Source of the DNA: Conidiobolus incongruus B7586
Lineage: Eukaryota > Entomophthoromycota > Entomophthoromycetes > Entomophthorales > Conidiobolaceae
Length of the DNA stretch: 10,268 bases
NCBI GenBank assembly: GCA_000697335.1
Contig: JNEM01009205.1
Span: 1 to 10,268, forward strand
Direction of reading: 5' to 3'
The notes beneath the pieces were generated by a model. That model was given only the letters and a program-made list of their open reading frames with translations, had not been told where the DNA came from and searched no databases. Position numbers and translations under genes: made by a program. Below are positions 8,562-10,268 of this stretch, piece by piece; the stretch's first letter is position 1, and the number at the start of each line of letters is the position of its first letter.

Positions 8562-9595
8562 TTAATAGTTTCTTTTATTTCTAATAACTTTTTGCTATAC
8601 TTTTGGCAAAGATCTAACACTTAAAAAATAGTTCTTTTTATTAAAGACTGAAATTTGATATTTCACAAATTAATTAAATTTTTTTGCAGAAATTTTCTTT
8701 CCTGTAAGCTGTTTTTTTAATTGCATAAAACAATTATAATCACATGGGTTATAATCTAGGGAATATACTGGATGTGGTAGTTTTTTCCAGTTATTTTTAA
8801 TTAAAAAGTTTTTTATAACTTTAAATTTATGTATTTTGCAATTATCATGCATAATAATAGGTCTTCTCAAATTATATTGAGAATACTAATTAGAAATAGT
8901 TTTATTTAAACAAAAATATAAAGTTTATTATTAATTGATTTTTCTTTAAGAACTAAATAAGAATAGCATATGCTATTATAATCTATTATAACAATTAATA
9001 TTCACTTATCAACAAAGTATTTATTTAAAGGAATTTGTAGAGGGGGTTGATTTAGCTTAATCCAACACTTTGATTTATGTTTTAATAAAGGATTATATAA
9101 AAAAATCTAAGATTCATCAATTATAATAATTTACTGTAAAAGCCTTGGTTTCTAGCTATACCTTAGTAAGTTTTGTTTAGTAATAGCTACTCTAGCTTAT
9201 TTTTAAGCTTTAGTTAAATTATAAGGTACCTATTTTATATTTTTATTAATTCATTTTAATTTAAACTTTAATATATACACAATACTTATATAACTAATAT
9301 TAAAGTGTTTTAATAATTCTCTAGCTAAAATAAAAAGGTGCTTTTTAATATATTTTTTTACTTTATTAACAATTAGAAGAGTGATAGTTAAAATTGGTTT
9401 TCTAGACTTTAGCAGGTTTTAGGTAGTTTCTCTCTTAGCTTTAAAATAATTTACCTAGTGATAAATTATTGATTTAGATAATACTTCATTACTAAAAGCT
9501 GCTTGTAAATTTTAAATGATTTTAAAGGGTTTATGGTTAAGTTTTACTGATACTAAAATAAAAGACTTTTGATAGTTATTATTTGGTTTAAGTAT
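8562..9595 (-). pseudogene. mariner transposase pseudogene, copy B (DD34D)
   Basis: The coding relic runs from the lost start at 9595-9593 (ATG in copy A, ATA here) to TAA at 8564-8562. It is 1,034 bp, one base short of copy A; a single-base deletion near 8920 is the only frameshift I find. Catalytic Asp codons are at 9116-9118 (IDES), 8844-8846 (MHDNCKIHK) and 8739-8741 (NPCDYNC), with 34 residues between the last two as in mariner. LPHPVYSLDYNPCDYNC is a good match to the mariner hallmark (HPPYSPDLAPSDYH type). The C terminus LPKV-stop-QKVIRNKRNY resembles mariner ends. About 14 in-frame stops, mostly where Trp or Gln is expected, make it inactive. The open piece at 8670-8870 is only the longest surviving fragment. 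Confidence 0.9.
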
Positions 9596-9649
9596 GATTA
9601 GATTAAACAACTGATTTTAAAAAATTATTTTTTTAATCAAAAAGATTAT

Positions 9650-9675
9650 TATATATATATATATATATATATATA
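9650..9675. repeat. (TA)13 microsatellite inside copy B
   Basis: This alternating TA run of 26 bases lies in the untranslated 5' part of copy B, between its right terminal repeat and the transposase start. Copy A has a shorter, interrupted AT run in the same place (about 1885-1935). Confidence 0.9.
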
Positions 9676-9789
9676 ATTTAAAACTATTTATTTTCCTATT
9701 TGCTTTGTATATTTTTTTTTATTTGAAACTAATAATATGTTTGAAAAATTAGAAATTAAAAAATTTCCCATTTTTTTGATTCTATAGTA

Positions 9790-9821
9790 TTAGTGCAGAA
9801 ATTAAGTAATGGCACAATTTT
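9790..9821 (+). repeat. Left terminal inverted repeat of mariner copy C
   Basis: It is identical to the left repeat of copy A except for one C/T difference in the first ten bases. It directly abuts the right end of copy B across the TA at 9788-9789. Confidence 0.85.
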
Positions 9822-9883
9822 AAAATTAAAATTAAACAAATAAATTAATAAATAATATATAAAAATTAATGAATAATATAAAA

Positions 9884-10268
9884 TTAATAGCTTCTTTTAT
9901 TATTAATAACTCTTTTCCATATCTTTAGTAAGCTTCTAATACCTAAAAAACAGTTCTTTTTATTAAAGACTGAAATTTGATGTTTCACAAACCAATTTAA
10001 TTTGTTTGCAGGAATTTTTTTTCTTGCAAGCTGTTTTTTTAATTGTCTAAAACAATTATAATCACATGGATTATAATCAGGTGAATATACTAGATGTGGT
10101 AACTCCCTCCAATTTTTTTTATATAAAAAATCTTTTACAGCTTTAGCTTTATATATTTTACAATTATCATGCAAAATAATAGGTGTCTTTAATTTATATT
10201 GAGAACATCATTTAGAAATTGTTTTATTTAAAAAAGTAATATATAACTTACTATTAATTGATTTTCCT
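9884..10268 (-). pseudogene. mariner transposase, C-terminal part, copy C
   Basis: The last 128 codons of the transposase, entering from the right edge and ending at TAA 9886-9884. Readable motifs in order are GKSINNKLYI, QYKLKTPIILHDNCKIYK, ELPHLVYSPDYNPCDYNC and IWKRVINNKRSY. The second and third catalytic Asp codons are at 10166-10168 and 10061-10063, with 34 residues between them (DD34D, mariner). A single in-frame TGA at 10210-10208 interrupts the visible part, at a codon that is TGG in copy A. The apparent start at 10174 is an internal TTG (Leu), so the long open piece is a fragment, not a gene of its own. Upstream state is unknown because the window ends. Confidence 0.85.

Larger units (their letters stand above)
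8468..9789 (-). mobile_element. mariner element, copy B, near full length and decayed
   Basis: This element is about 1.32 kb. The left end (8468-8490) matches the copy A left repeat at 17 of 23 positions without gaps, ending in the shared taatgg. The right end at about 9760-9789 matches the copy A right repeat, with the shared aatatgtttgaaaaat block just inside it. The terminal base of the right repeat is missing from the window because copy C follows directly at 9790. No clean TA is left at the 5' flank. It is more diverged from A and C than these are from each other, so it is an older insertion or another subfamily. Confidence 0.85.
9790..10268 (-). mobile_element. mariner element, copy C, cut by the window edge
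   Basis: The left end at 9790 starts ttagtgcagaaattaag after TA at 9788-9789, and the whole visible 479 bp aligns without gaps to copy A. Counting from the flanking TA, 448 of 481 positions are identical. It is the least decayed copy. Its far end, with the right terminal repeat and the second TA, should lie roughly 840 bp beyond the window if it is full length. Confidence 0.88.

Noticed and set aside
8670-8870. A separate small gene of 66 codons
   Set aside because: It is the longest surviving fragment of the copy B transposase, containing its second and third catalytic Asp; the reading continues on both sides beyond stops.
1-10268. CRISPR array, tRNA or rRNA genes, bacterial-type operon
   Set aside because: No regularly spaced repeats, cloverleaf or conserved rRNA blocks were seen, and the spacing and composition are eukaryotic in style.

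Overview
The window looks like nuclear DNA from a very AT-rich, early-diverging fungus. A Glomeromycotina-type genome fits best, but that is inference. The basis is two DUF4436-type membrane-protein genes, intergenic DNA that is almost entirely A and T with many (TA)n tracts, and a cluster of decayed mariner transposons. Both genes are intronless where visible, use ordinary stop codons and are clearly less AT-rich than their surroundings.

Layout: 1-537 is the 3' part of a DUF4436-like gene cut by the left edge. 693-2010 is a full-length but dead mariner element on the minus strand (copy A), with terminal inverted repeats and TA target duplications. 2646 to about 3953 is an older, heavily eroded mariner on the plus strand (copy D). 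It has no long open frame and shows only on alignment with the other copies. 3954-6433 is AT-rich DNA with nothing I can firmly identify. 6518-7402 is a complete DUF4436-like gene of 294 codons, a paralogue of the first gene at about 69% amino-acid identity over the shared 177 residues. 7403-8467 holds no recognisable gene. 8468-9789 is a third mariner (copy B, minus strand). 9790 to the right edge is the start of a fourth (copy C, minus strand), which appears to have inserted into the last TA inside the inverted repeat of copy B.

The two host genes probably arose by tandem duplication, and about 2.6 kb of the roughly 6 kb between them is mariner insertions. All mariner copies belong to one family: transposase of 344 codons in copy A, DD34D catalytic spacing, element length about 1.32 kb. 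They form an age series, D oldest, then B, A and C. Decay is mostly by transitions that turn Trp and Gln codons into stops, with few indels, which resembles G:C to A:T hypermutation such as RIP or methylation-driven deamination. I found no clearly novel functional system. The points most worth checking are the hidden copy D, the mutation pattern, the nested insertion and the conserved 3' part of the DUF4436 pair.
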